DNA of 64,000 nucleotides from Embleya hyalina (GTDB lineage: Bacteria; Actinomycetota; Actinomycetes; Streptomycetales; Streptomycetaceae). Of the stretch, positions 47,364 to 57,145 are shown one piece after another. Below the pieces are notes generated by a model. That model was not told the origin of the DNA and ran no database searches. It saw only the letters and a program-made list of their open reading frames with translations. Position 1 is the first letter of the stretch. Every line of letters starts with the position of its first letter. Location: the NCBI RefSeq assembly GCF_003967355.1, contig NZ_BIFH01000053.1, positions 1-64,000 on the forward strand, written 5' to 3'. The position numbers and the translations under genes are program-made.

Positions 47364-48899
47364 ATGAATCGGCCCGCCGACTCTTCCGGTAGGCACCCCG
47401 CCCCGCGGAGTGCGTTCGGCTTCCCACGAGGTCTGTTTCCGCTGTCGTTCCTGGAGATCGGCGACCAGTTCGCCTTCTGGGGCATGCAGAGCCTCCTGGT
47501 CTTCTACGTCTACTACGAGACGGGCGACGGAGGTCTCGGGTTCTCGACGTCGCTGGCCACGTCGGTGGCGTCCGCGTACGCCGGATCACTGTTCCTGGTG
47601 ACCATCTGCGCCGGGTGGATCGCCGACCGGATCCTGGGTGCGGAACGCACGATGGTCCTCGGCGCTGTCGTCGCACTGGCCGGGCATCTGTCCCTCGCCC
47701 TGGTGCCGGGCGTGCCGGGGCTGGTGATCGGCCTGGTGGGGGCCTGCTTCGGCAGCGCCGCCATGACGGTGAACTCCGCCGTCACGGCCGGGCGCCTCTA
47801 CGAGGACACGGACGGGCGCCGTGACGCCGGGTTCACGCTCTACTACTCGGCCAGTGCCGTGGGCGGATTCCTGGGCATCACGCTGGGCGGCTTCTTCGAG
47901 TCGCGGACGGGATTCCAGGTCGCGTTCGGGATCAATGCCGCCGCACTGGTGATCGTCCTGGCCGGCTACCTCCCGTTCCGGCGGACGCCGAAAGAGGTCG
48001 CCCCGCGGCCCGCGGACGTGCCGGCCGGGGCGCCGCTGCACCGGTCCCTCGCCGCCGGTGCCGCGGCCGTCGTCGTACTGTTCGGGCTCGGCGGTTGGGC
48101 GGTGGCCGGCGGGGCGAACCCGGCGACCCTGGTCGCTGCGGTGGCCGGGGTCGCGGCCGTGTCCTACTTCATCCGGTTCTTCCGCTCGCCGAGTGTGTCG
48201 ATCGCCGAGAGGCGCGGGCTGTGGCGGTACATCCCGGTCTTCGTGGCCAACATCTTCTTCTGCGCCTTCTACCAGCAGTTGGCCACCACGGTCGCGATCT
48301 ACTCCGACGAACGGGCCTCTCGGCACCTGCTCGGCTTCGAGCTGCCCGCGTCCAGCCTGTTCGGGGTCGCCCCGCTGGCCGGCGTCCTCGCGGCTCCGCT
48401 CCTGGGACTGCTGTGGGCGCGTTCGGGTACACGGCAGCCGTCGGCCCTCAGCCGCTTCGTCGCGGTGCTGACGACCACGGCGGCGGCGTTCACGCTGCTG
48501 GGGACATTCGCCTCGGCGTCTGCGGCGACTCCGCTGTGGGTGGTGGTCGTCACGATCGCCGTGTTCGGCGTCTCCGACATGGCCGCCAGCCCGGCCGGAC
48601 TGGCGCTGGTCTCGGCCGCCGCGCCGAAGGTGTTCAGTGCGCAGATGGTCTCCCTGCACTACCTCGGCGCCTCGATCGGCACGGCGCTGGCCGGCAGCAT
48701 GGCCGACCACCACCACGTCGGGTCGAACGACTCGGCCTACTTCCTCACCCTGGCCGCCGGCGCGGTCGCGGTCGCGGTCGCCGTGCCGCCCCTCGCGTAC
48801 TGGATGGGGCGACGCGCCTCGGCGGCGAAGGACACGAAACACACCGCGAGCGAGCCGCCCACGGCACGCCCGGACGCCGCGCTCGACAAGGTGCGTTGA
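47364..48899 (+). CDS. POT/PTR-like peptide transporter
   Basis: This is a 511-residue protein with ATG at 47364 and GGAG eight bases upstream. It has about twelve hydrophobic segments of MFS type. The N-terminus (FLEIGDQFAFWGMQSLLVFY) matches the first helix of proton-dependent oligopeptide transporters, where ExxERFxYYGM is the usual signature; here it reads EIGDQFAFWGM. Further POT features are GWIADRILGAER and the GFTLYYSASAVGGFLGITLGG helix. Divergent from the PucR regulator and near two hydrolases, it is a likely importer of their substrate. Confidence 0.8.
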   Translation: MNRPADSSGRHPAPRSAFGFPRGLFPLSFLEIGDQFAFWGMQSLLVFYVYYETGDGGLGFSTSLATSVASAYAGSLFLVTICAGWIADRILGAERTMVLGAVVALAGHLSLALVPGVPGLVIGLVGACFGSAAMTVNSAVTAGRLYEDTDGRRDAGFTLYYSASAVGGFLGITLGGFFESRTGFQVAFGINAAALVIVLAGYLPFRRTPKEVAPRPADVPAGAPLHRSLAAGAAAVVVLFGLGGWAVAGGANPATLVAAVAGVAAVSYFIRFFRSPSVSIAERRGLWRYIPVFVANIFFCAFYQQLATTVAIYSDERASRHLLGFELPASSLFGVAPLAGVLAAPLLGLLWARSGTRQPSALSRFVAVLTTTAAAFTLLGTFASASAATPLWVVVVTIAVFGVSDMAASPAGLALVSAAAPKVFSAQMVSLHYLGASIGTALAGSMADHHHVGSNDSAYFLTLAAGAVAVAVAVPPLAYWMGRRASAAKDTKHTASEPPTARPDAALDKVR

Positions 48900-49429
48900 G
48901 CCCATACGACGGCGGGCCCACGATGGCGGCCGGGCTCGACAACAACCTGATCCCGGTCTCCGACGAGGGCCCGCACAGCGGCCCGCACAGCCTCTACGGC
49001 CGCGATGACCGGGTCATCAGGAAGCTCCACCGGTATCCGATCGACGGCGTACATACCACCCGGCTCACGCACCGAGTGTTCCGGTGCGCCGAGACCGGCT
49101 GTTCCCGCCGACGAAGCCGCCGTTCGATCCGCTCCCCGGCCGGAGCGGTCACCGGTGGAGCGCGCCCGCCGGCCGATCCGGGCGTACCGGCCTGACCGCC
49201 GGGCGCGGCCGTCGTCACCCACACCCCCGCCCCGGCCGCATGCCCTGCGATCGGCCGCCGAACGCCACCACCGTCTCCTCGCGGGTGTGCGGAACACCCG
49301 GTCCCGACGAATCCGGTGCGGAGGGCCGGCTCGCGTTGTGGAAGCCTGCCATGGCGCGTGGGGATCGCCGCCGGGGAGGACGCGCGTCATGACCACGGAT
49401 CAAGGCCGTTGGTCGGCTGGTGCCGTTAC
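48900..49429. other. No gene seen
   Basis: About 530 bases follow the transporter with only compositional open frames and no recognised RNA or repeat. Confidence 0.4.
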
Positions 49430-49615
49430 CCGCCGGACGCAGTGCCCAAGTTCCTCTACCGCATAGTTCCGGGCTCGGTCACCGATCGGGAGCCGATCCG
49501 ACAACTACCCGACATACACGAGACGTTCGACCTGCCGCTCGTCCTGATATGGGACAACCTCGGCAGTCACCGCAGCCGGCGGACGCGCGTTCGCCGACCG
49601 TGTCGACTGGCTGAC
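49430..49615 (+). mobile_element. IS630-type DDE transposase fragment
   Basis: The plus strand reads VPKFLYRIV, then RQLPDIHETFDLPLVLIWDN and LGSHRSRRT, and in the next frame AFADRVDWLT. The DNLGSHRSR block is the second-Asp region of IS630-like transposases. Nothing of the rest remains. Confidence 0.45.
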
Positions 49616-49619
49616 CCAG

Positions 49620-50500
49620 GTTGTTCAACACGGTGGCGAGGTCCGATTCCCACGCGACGGGATCGGCCTCGGCCAGGCGACGCAGGAGTCGTATGCGTGT
49701 CGGCCTGCAGCACCTCCCAACCCCCGCCATCGGCACGGGTGTCGACGGCGAAGCGAGCGGCCGGGCGTGTCTTGCGCTGTCCGCCCGGACCGTGCACCAG
49801 CAGCACCGACGCCGCCGCTGCGGTGTCGTCGCGCCACGCGGCCGACCGCGCCAACTTCCCGCGACGACCGGTGAAGTCGACGAGGGCGTACCGTGCCTGC
49901 GGCAACTGCGCGTGCCCGCCCGGCGGTCGGCGCCGCACGCTCCACCGGGAAGGCGTCCACCCGGTACAGCGCCCGCTCCCCGCCGGTGTGCGTGTGCGTG
50001 GTGATGTGCACGTCCCCGGTGACGCCGGAGACCTGGTTCACCGGCCCGTACACCACCGACCCCGCCACCCACTGCGTATCCGACCCGGCCGCGAGCTCCC
50101 CGGGCTCGGGGGCCGGCGAGGTGCTGCGGCGGAGCCACCAACCGGACCGGCGACGCGAGCCGGTCACGGACCCTCCTCGATGTCGACGTCCCGCCGGTGT
50201 CCCGTACCCGCTCGATCGGACCGGAGACCGTACCGCCTTGCACCCGCTGCCCGTCCGCCGCCGCAGCACCCTGGCGGGCGGTGTACCCGGCGCGACCGGA
50301 GGCGGGACGACGGGCCCGGTGCCGCGGCGGGTGGTCCGCACGTTGCCGCCGGTGTCGGAGACCTGCGCGATGCCGCCGCCGATCGCGCTGTCGGTCACCA
50401 ACTGCCCACCCGGCGCCGTGCGTTCGCGCCGTGTTCCGGCCCCAACACCACCGGGCCGGCCGGCGCCGCGAAACCGACCGCCCCGCGACATTCACCGGGT
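49620..50500 (-). pseudogene. STAND-type NTPase with N-terminal repeat motifs, broken
   Basis: Pieces in three minus-strand frames join into one protein. From the N-terminus, short repeats read VTDSAIGGGIAQVSDTGGNV, VQGGTVSGPIERVRDTGG and GSVVYGPVNQVSGVTGDVHI. Then come ERALYRVDAFPVERA, ARYALVDFTGRR and a P-loop ASVLLVHGPGGQRKT. The P-loop glycine before Lys is Arg, and the frame breaks soon afterwards. The layout matches Streptomyces NTPases that follow such G-x-V-x-Q-V motifs with a NACHT/NB-ARC domain. Frameshifts and the P-loop change make it a pseudogene. Confidence 0.55.
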
Positions 50501-50603
50501 TCGCGTCGGGGCGGCGATGGCTTCACCGAACGCGCCTCGAGCACCCCTCGTCGTCATCCGGTGGAGCCTCCTCCTGACGGGCGGGGCGCTCGGGCGGAGG
50601 TAC

Positions 50604-50972
50604 TCAGCAGGGAGCGGCGACGTTGCCGCAGTAGATCCAGCCGTAGAAGGTGTGGGGCGTGCCGTTGCCGACGACGTACTGGACGTAATACCAGCGGTTG
50701 CCGGAACTGTTGTAGGCGTAGTGGCTCCAACGCACCGTTTCGCCGGGGCCCGGCCGCCACACCTCGGCGCATCCGGCCGCGTAGCACTCCCTGATCGGGC
50801 CATTGTTCAGCGTGGTGGTCGGGGTCCACGCGGCAGCGGAGGCCTCGCGGGTGTCGGAGCCGGGGCTGTTCCTGTCGGCTGCCGCGGACGCGGTGGGACT
50901 CGTGGTGGCGAACATCATGGTCAGCGCGGCCGTGCCCATGGCGCCTGCAACGATCTTTTCGCGGAATCTCAT
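50604..50972 (-). CDS. Small secreted protein
   Basis: This is a 122-residue protein with ATG at 50972 after AAAGGAG. It has a Sec signal (RFREKIVAGAMGTAALTMMF, then ATTSPTASAA) and a mature part of about 90 residues: LNNGPIRECYAAGCAEVWRP, ETVRWSHYAYNSSGNRWYYV and YGWIYCGNVAAPC. Four Cys suggest two disulfides, and the beta-rich Tyr/Trp pattern resembles small SH3-like secreted proteins of Streptomyces. No function is recognised. Confidence 0.75.
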   Translation of the reverse strand: MRFREKIVAGAMGTAALTMMFATTSPTASAAADRNSPGSDTREASAAAWTPTTTLNNGPIRECYAAGCAEVWRPGPGETVRWSHYAYNSSGNRWYYVQYVVGNGTPHTFYGWIYCGNVAAPC

Positions 50973-52154
50973 GGTTTCTCCTTTTCGTAGAAATTTGGCG
51001 TGTATGCGTCCATGATTGAGGCGGAAGGCCGATTCGATAGGACTCGGCGAGGAGGAATGGTCGATACCTCCTCGACGCTTGTCCCGTTCCACGTACCGCA
51101 ATCGACGAAGATCCGAAGTCGGTCCCCGACGCGGCGACGTACGAGCCGGTGACGGTGTGAGCTCTCGGGTTTCGTCGTGGTCCCGGGCCGTGGTCCCGGG
51201 GTTCGGCCAGCTGGATCCGTGTTTTCCCTCGGCGTCGTTCGACCTGCCCGGATCCCGGGGTGTCCGGTTCCGGTCGGGGACCTGCGGCGGTGACCTGCAC
51301 TTCCGTGGGTCGGCCGGAATGCCGGATGTATCACGGGAACCCCCATGGATTTCTTGTGTGCGGGCAGAAGATCGGGCTGTGCGCCACGCGGCCGTCGCGG
51401 TGATGCCGATGAACCGTGCGGTTCTGCGCGACATGTGACGTCTCCTGGGTGATCGCGAGTCGGGCCGTCGACGGCGATCGGCCGCCGCGCCCGCCGGGCG
51501 GATGTGGTCGAGGAACGACGCCGAGGTGAGGTCTTGCCCGCACTCTCGTTCGAAGGCCGAGGGGGCGCCGCCTTCCCGGACGGGAGCCGTCGTTCCGTCT
51601 CCGGATCGCATCAGTGTTCCGGGCCGCTGTCCAGGCCGGTGCGGTGTTCCGTACAGTCCCGAACATGTTCCGTACAACCCCGGATTGGCCGGAACGGCGA
51701 CCTCGCCCGAGCTCCGCACTCCCGGAACGGGCGGATGGTTCGGAGCGTCGCGAGCGCCGCGCCTTGACCGTCCTTGTGGAGACCCGCCCCCCAGTCGCCG
51801 GCGGAGATACCGGGCTCACAGCCGTCGACCTTCTCGAGGCAGCGAACGCACGTCCCTGAACATCGGCAACGACAGCGGGAACGGCGAGGATCCGGTTGCG
51901 TGACAACGACGCTCCCGAGGATTCGGACACCGCAACGAGCTCGCCCTGACGCCGTATCGGGGTGGGGGTGCATCGTCGACCTGCCGGCAACCGGAGGAGG
52001 TGACGGACATCGTGGATCCGGAGGGAGACGATGAAGCGGGCGTGGACGCCGGGGGCGGCGACGCGGCGCTTCCGGATCGACACGGCGTCGTTCGTATGCG
52101 CTGTCACCAGCGGAAGTTCCGGATCCCGTAGGCACCGACGACAGCTCGGGTCAT
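50973..52154. other. Mostly non-coding stretch with a possible decayed secreted gene
   Basis: An ATG at 51434 with AGGAG starts SRRTARFIGITATAAWRTAR, a secretion-signal-like opening, but the frame then turns into low-quality sequence, so it is at best a relic. The block 51645-51676 has direct repeats and a palindrome (separate entry). Nothing else is recognised. Confidence 0.35.
51645..51676. promoter_or_regulatory. Direct repeat TGTTCCGTACA with central palindrome
   Basis: TGTTCCGTACA occurs at 51645-51655 and 51666-51676, exactly 21 bases apart. The palindrome GAACATGTTC (51661-51670) overlaps the second copy. A two-helical-turn spacing suggests a protein-binding site. Confidence 0.4.
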
Positions 52155-52480
52155 GCGTTGTTCCGTCCCGTGTCCGCGACATCGGGTTCCCGGGGCGGGC
52201 CGGTCGGCGGTTGCTGCGGGGCGCGCGCGAGGAGGGCGACGTCGATCCCGAAGCCGATGACAGTCGTTACCCGTCGGCAGCGGCAAGCCCGTGACAAGCG
52301 TCCGGGAGGGGCACCCGGTCGGTGCACCGTCCGGCCGTCGGGTCCCACACTCGGATCGTGCGATCGTTGCCGCCGGTGACGGCGACCGGTAGGCCGTCCA
52401 CCGCCGTGCACGCGACCGCATGGACTCCGGCGACTCAGCCGGCACGCATCGATCCGCACCGGCAAGCCGGACCGGACGGA
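52155..52480 (-). pseudogene. WD40-repeat protein fragment
   Basis: The minus strand reads AVTGGNDRTIRVWDPTAGRC, a classical WD40 blade, then a stop after CHGLAAADG. A following piece in another frame (TVIGFGIDVALLARAPQ) matches the end of such proteins. It is a C-terminal relic with at least one indel. Confidence 0.5.
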
Positions 52481-52646
52481 CGGCGCCGGCGTGAATCGGA
52501 TCTCGGGCCATGCGTTGTCAGGGTGCGCGCCGGGGTGGTGTCGTTGGTTCGTCTAGGCACAGTTCGGCGGGGCGTCCCGACCGTCGGACGCGAGGGCGGG
52601 AAAATCCGGCGAAGTCATGTGTGGGTTCCGGCTACGCTGCCGCCGC

Positions 52647-53852
52647 ATGAGTGAACCCGCCACCGTGAGTGCCCTGTTCCATCCCGACGACTTGGCCGGT
52701 GCGGTCGAGCGTGGTCTGGTGGCACGTCGGCGGCATCCGCAACTGCCGCTGTCGATCTACACCTACACCCGGACCTGCGTGTTCGAGCGGCGATGGACAC
52801 CGGTGACGCTGCGCTGTCGCGGACTGGTCGTGGAGGATGGCACCGACCGGATCGTCGGGCCCTGCCTGCCGAAGTTCTTCGGCCTCGCGGAGCACGGCCT
52901 CGGCACGGCGTACGCGCCCGCGCTGCCGGACGGCGGATTCGAGGCGTTCGACAAGGAAGACGGCTCGCTGGGCCAGGTGTTCCACTACGCCGGCCGTTGG
53001 CGAGCCGCGTCCAAGGGGGCGTTCGTCTCCCGGCAGGCCCGGTGGGCCCAGGACTGGCTGGACGAGCGGGACATCGACGCGCTCGACCCGGCGCTGGGCT
53101 ACGTCACCGAGATCATCCATCCCGACAACCGCATCGTGGTCGACAACGGCTCCGAGCACACCCTCGTCCTCCTCGCCGTGCTCGGCCCCGACGGCACCGA
53201 ACAACCGCTCGCCGCGCACGCGGACGACTGGATCACCCTCGGCGGACGCGTGGTTCGCTCCCGGCCCGTCGCCTCACTCGCCGAACTGGCCCGCGCCGCC
53301 GCCGAGAACCGCCTGCCGGACGGCACGGCCGTCACCGGGACGGCGGCCGAGGGCTGGGTGCTGCGCCACACCTCCGGCCGGCGGGTCAAACTCAAGTTCG
53401 CCGACTACGTACGACTGCACCGGATCCTGACCGGGGTGACCGAACGGGACATCTGGCGCTACCTCGGCATGCAGCGCTTCGCCGACCGGGACCCGCGCCA
53501 CGTCGCCTATGCGCTTACCTGTGCGGAGGCGGAGGTCATCGCCCAGACCGCCCCCTTCGACGCACTCCTCGACCTGGTCCCGGACGAATTCGACGCCTGG
53601 GTACGCGCGGTCGCGGACCGGCTGATGGGCGAGGCCGCCGCCATCGAGGCGGCCACTCGGGCGGCGTTCGCGGACGCGTCCCATCTCCTCGACGACCGCA
53701 CCGCCTTCGCCCGCGCGGCCTCCGCGCACACGGACGCGCGGATCGGGGCCGGGATGTTCCAACTCCGCGACGGGCGCCCCATCGACCTGCCGATCTGGCG
53801 GACCGTCAAGCCGGGCCCGACGGACGCATTCCGCCTCGACGACGAGACATGA
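52647..53852 (+). CDS. RNA ligase (T4 Rnl1-like) family protein
   Basis: This is a 401-residue protein with ATG at 52647. The nucleotidyltransferase motif I is FDKEDGSLG (Lys103 the expected AMP-accepting residue), motif IV EGWVLRH and motif V VKLKF, in the order of covalent ATP-dependent ligases. The helical C-terminal region (about 260-380) resembles the Rnl1-type specificity domain. It would join or repair RNA ends, for example tRNAs nicked by toxins. In related genomes such ligases often sit beside a kinase/phosphatase partner, which is not seen here. Confidence 0.75.
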   Translation: MSEPATVSALFHPDDLAGAVERGLVARRRHPQLPLSIYTYTRTCVFERRWTPVTLRCRGLVVEDGTDRIVGPCLPKFFGLAEHGLGTAYAPALPDGGFEAFDKEDGSLGQVFHYAGRWRAASKGAFVSRQARWAQDWLDERDIDALDPALGYVTEIIHPDNRIVVDNGSEHTLVLLAVLGPDGTEQPLAAHADDWITLGGRVVRSRPVASLAELARAAAENRLPDGTAVTGTAAEGWVLRHTSGRRVKLKFADYVRLHRILTGVTERDIWRYLGMQRFADRDPRHVAYALTCAEAEVIAQTAPFDALLDLVPDEFDAWVRAVADRLMGEAAAIEAATRAAFADASHLLDDRTAFARAASAHTDARIGAGMFQLRDGRPIDLPIWRTVKPGPTDAFRLDDET

Positions 53853-53964
53853 CCCGACCCGACACCGTGCGCTCCGCCCCACGGAGCGACAACCAGCCTT
53901 CGCGGAGTCCTTCGGCCCGCGCCTTGAGGTCCCGAGGGACGCGGCGGCCTCGGGCGAGGGCGGT

Positions 53965-54215
53965 GGTGAGAGTCCAGGTATGCCGAGGTAGGTGGGGACC
54001 AGTGGAGCAGGCAGGTTGCGGCGGGCGAGCCGGATGCGGTTGCGGGCGGTCATGCGGTGATGGCCGGCGTCTCGGTGTCGGCGAGGAATCCGTCGTCGTC
54101 GGGGTCGACGATCACATCGACGCCGGCCGCGGCACGCAGGTGCGCGATGGCTACGTTGCGTCCGCCGGACACGCCGAGGTTCTCCGGCAGTTCAATCCCG
54201 GTGACTCCGGGAGGC
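53965..54215 (-). pseudogene. Glycosyltransferase family 2 fragments
   Basis: A piece reading GVTGIELPENLGVSGGRNVA, IAHLRAAAGVDVIVDPDDDG matches the nucleotide-sugar-binding start of GT2 enzymes. After a stop at about 54057, NRIRLARRNLPAPLVPTYLG resembles the C-terminal tail of the same proteins. The middle is missing. Confidence 0.5.
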
Positions 54216-54223
54216 AGCGTTCG

Positions 54224-54787
54224 TCAGCGCGTTCGTGCGTCAGTGCGCTCGGTACCGGTCGAACGTTCGGGCCATGCGTGATACCGGGCATTCCTTCCCG
54301 GCCATCCCGGGTCGAGGAACGGCGGGCGATCCACCCGATCGAAGCACCGCAGGAGGAAATCGGTGAATGTACCGGCCGTCTCGAACCATTCTCCCGCCTC
54401 ACCCCCGACGACGACGCGCCAGTCGTCGGGGTCCGATTCGAGAGCCAGGAAGAAGTACGAGTTGCCCTGTTCGTCGTGGCCCCATTCGAGGAGGCCGCCC
54501 TTCGTCGGATGGAAAGGCCAGGGAGAGGAATCCGGAAACGACGCTTCCCACCCGCCCTGGTGCCACAGTCGTTCGGCCTCCTCGTGGCTACCGTCGATCG
54601 GCCGGTCCAGCCACACGTAGCCGTCCACGGCACCGGGGCCGTAGAGATCCAGAAACGCCTTGTAGTCGGCCGGCAGGGCCAACCCCAGATACGCCTCCGA
54701 CGCCACCCACAGCGTCGCCTGCCCCCGTCCCCGGTACCGCGGCTCACCGAGAAGTTCTGTCAACCTGTGCAATCCCCTGGCCGCCAT
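54224..54787 (-). CDS. SMI1/KNR4 (SUKH) family protein
   Basis: This is a 187-residue protein with ATG at 54787 and GGGGAAGG seven bases before. It has the SUKH pattern: LALPADYKAFLDLYGPGAVD, a central LLEWGHDEQGNSYFFLALES and TGTFTDFLLRCFDRV. SUKH proteins are common immunity proteins against toxins but also occur alone. No toxin gene is visible next to it. The end (about 160-187) is charged and variable. Confidence 0.75.
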   Translation of the reverse strand: MAARGLHRLTELLGEPRYRGRGQATLWVASEAYLGLALPADYKAFLDLYGPGAVDGYVWLDRPIDGSHEEAERLWHQGGWEASFPDSSPWPFHPTKGGLLEWGHDEQGNSYFFLALESDPDDWRVVVGGEAGEWFETAGTFTDFLLRCFDRVDRPPFLDPGWPGRNARYHAWPERSTGTERTDARTR

Positions 54788-55208
54788 GGCCTTCCCCCAT
54801 CGTACGACGGTGCCTCGGTGGCATTTTGTCCGTCCGAGCCGACACACCCACGCCCGCCCTCGCCGTCCGGCCACGCAACGTGGAGCGTCCGGACGGGGTC
54901 CGGTCCGGCGTCGTAACGGGGCCGCGCTCGTCGGCCCGCACCCCACGACCGATACCACCCCTTCTGCCCCGCACATCCGATCGGGGCCCGCCAGGCAACA
55001 GATCAGCCACCGACCGAGGAACAGGATCGGCGGCGATAGGTTCACCGCACCCCCTCGTACCGCGAACGCGGCGGGCCAGGTGAGACGTTCGCGACGGAAA
55101 CCGAACCCGGGCGTCACCGATGCTCGCGTTGTCGGTGCCATCCGGCAGCCTGACACCTTGAGGCCCGGGTCGAGGACGCGCGGCCGGTGATGTTTCGGGG
55201 GAGTGTTC
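54788..55208. promoter_or_regulatory. Divergent intergenic region
   Basis: There are 421 bases between the SUKH gene and the next plus-strand gene. No gene is seen, and promoters for both are presumably here but not identified. Confidence 0.35.
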
Positions 55209-56768
55209 GTGCGGACGGTGTTCGAGGGTTCGGTGCACGTGGCGTACATGCAGATGTACGTCGACAGCCGCGCGCAGTGGTCGGCGATCGAGGAGGACCA
55301 CCGGGCGGGGCAGGTCAATGGTCTGTGTGGTGCCGCGGTGGAGGGGTATCTGTTCCTGACCACCGGCATGCACACCGGCAGTGTGGGGCTGACCATCGAG
55401 GTCCACGACGGCCCGCCCGAGGTGGACGGGCGGTGGGAGGACGTGGTCGAGGCGCCCTTCAATCCACAGGCCCGCACCGTGCGGCTGGCACAGTGGGGCG
55501 ACGCGGACGCGTGCGAGTTCGAACTCGACTTGGTCCATCATCGCGTGCGCTACTGCGCGACGGGGATGGACGAGGCGAACGCCCACGGCGTGGTGTTCGC
55601 CGGTGAACCGCCGGTCGACCACTACCTCCTGCAGTTCTGGCCCGCGCCCGCGGAACCGGACCGCGTGATCAGGCAGACCAGCGACCAGGCGGCCTACTGG
55701 AACAGGATCGCCCGGGACCGGCCACCACCGCCGACGCCCGACGAGCGGGCCGCGGCGGCGCGCGCGGCCCGCGAGGAACAGGCCCGCGAGAGGGCGGAGC
55801 GTGTCCGGGAGTACGAACTGCGCCAGTGGGCGGGCCGGTTGCCGACCGAACGGCTGCGCCAGGTGCGCGGAAACGTCCACGGGATGCGCATGCTCGACGT
55901 GCACCTGGTCCACGCGATCGCGCGCGTCGACGACGGGACACAACGCGCGATCGCCCACTGGGCGGCCCATCGCGCATACACCGTGGCGGGACTCGCCGAC
56001 GTCGACTGGATCGCCCCCGCGTTGACGGCACTCGACGCGGGCGCACCGTTGCCCGCGCCGTTCGACGACCCGGCCGAACTGTGGCGGCGCCTGCTCGAGG
56101 ACCGGAACGTGCCACACACCACGATCACCCTCCCGGACGGCGCCACCCACAACGCGCTCCAACAGGCGTGCGCCCTACCGGCGTTGCTCGGCGCCGCCGA
56201 CCCGGACTCCCTGCGCGCCGCCCTCGACGCCCTGCACGCGGCCGCGTACGCACACGGCACCGACCACCGCGCCTTCCTGGACGAGGTCCGCGACACCTGG
56301 CCCGCCCTCGGCGTCGTACCACCCGCCCCGACGGAACCACCCCCGCCGCCGCACCCGTTCCCGTTCATCGGCGAGGACGCGCCCGCCGATACCGCGCCGG
56401 CACGGTCGACTTCGGCCGACGAAGCGCGACCCACCGCTCCGGAGCGAGACCCGAAGGCTCCGCCACCGCGACCCGGACACCGCCCGCCGAGCCCCCCTCC
56501 CATCACGCCTCCCAACGCACCGCGGCCGCCCGGCAAGGGCCTCGCGTCGCCGCTCCCGGCACCCGGCCCCCGCCCCGCCGGTGCAGCCACCTCTATGGAC
56601 GGGGTTCGGATTGTCCTCGTCACAACGTCTGTGGCGCCGCCTGCAGTTGCCGAGCCCTCCGGGAAGAACCGCCCGGCGGGCATCCCGACCGAGGACGTCT
56701 CTACCGCCACCGGCGGCGAGGAAGAACCTCACGACATCGGTAGCCCGGACCGCCGAGGCCGAACGTGA
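55209..56768 (+). CDS. Hypothetical Streptomyces protein with Pro-rich tail
   Basis: I start this 519-residue protein at GTG 55209 because GGGGGAG lies five bases before it; GTG 55203 is too close. Residues 1-160 form a beta-rich domain (TVFEGSVHVAYMQMYVDSRA, LCGAAVEGYLFLTTGMHTGS). A charged helix follows (DERAAAARAAREEQARERAE), then a helical domain to about 380 and a Pro/Ala-rich disordered tail. The tail after about 465 reads irregularly up to the neighbouring IS remnant, so the true C-terminus may have been replaced. No function is known. Confidence 0.65.
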   Translation: MRTVFEGSVHVAYMQMYVDSRAQWSAIEEDHRAGQVNGLCGAAVEGYLFLTTGMHTGSVGLTIEVHDGPPEVDGRWEDVVEAPFNPQARTVRLAQWGDADACEFELDLVHHRVRYCATGMDEANAHGVVFAGEPPVDHYLLQFWPAPAEPDRVIRQTSDQAAYWNRIARDRPPPPTPDERAAAARAAREEQARERAERVREYELRQWAGRLPTERLRQVRGNVHGMRMLDVHLVHAIARVDDGTQRAIAHWAAHRAYTVAGLADVDWIAPALTALDAGAPLPAPFDDPAELWRRLLEDRNVPHTTITLPDGATHNALQQACALPALLGAADPDSLRAALDALHAAAYAHGTDHRAFLDEVRDTWPALGVVPPAPTEPPPPPHPFPFIGEDAPADTAPARSTSADEARPTAPERDPKAPPPRPGHRPPSPPPITPPNAPRPPGKGLASPLPAPGPRPAGAATSMDGVRIVLVTTSVAPPAVAEPSGKNRPAGIPTEDVSTATGGEEEPHDIGSPDRRGRT

Positions 56769-56779
56769 GGGCCGGCCCG

Positions 56780-57132
56780 GCGAGATCGAGGGCCTATCGG
56801 TGAGTCTTGCCGCCGCCCACGCGTCCGTCCCGATCGGGTGCGTGCCGAAAAGGCGTACGCCTCCCGTAAGAACCGCGCTTACCTGCGCCCCCGCGGGATC
56901 CGCTGCACCATTCCCGACAGGGCCGACCAGGCCCACAACCGCCGGAAGCTCGGCTCGCGCGGCGGCCGACCACCACGTTTCGACCGGGCCGACCACCGCA
57001 AGCGCCACGCGGTCGAGTGCGGGATCGACCGCCTCACGAGACACCGCGCCGTCGCCACGCGATACGACTAGCTCGCGGTCCGCCCGCTACGAGGCGACCG
57101 TCCTGATCGCTGCTGTCAACGAGTGGCTGTGA
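56780..57132 (+). mobile_element. IS5-type transposase 3' remnant
   Basis: The plus strand reads VRAEKAYASRKNRAYLRPRG, IRCTIPDRADQAHNRRKLGS and HAVECGIDRLTRHRAVATRY, then an in-frame TAG where relatives have Lys. After a one-base shift it reads RYEATVLIAAVNEWL and a stop at 57132. This is the second half of an IS5/IS1647-like DDE transposase, inactive by nonsense, frameshift and 5' loss. Confidence 0.75.
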
Positions 57133-57145
57133 CCGGAACTCGTCG

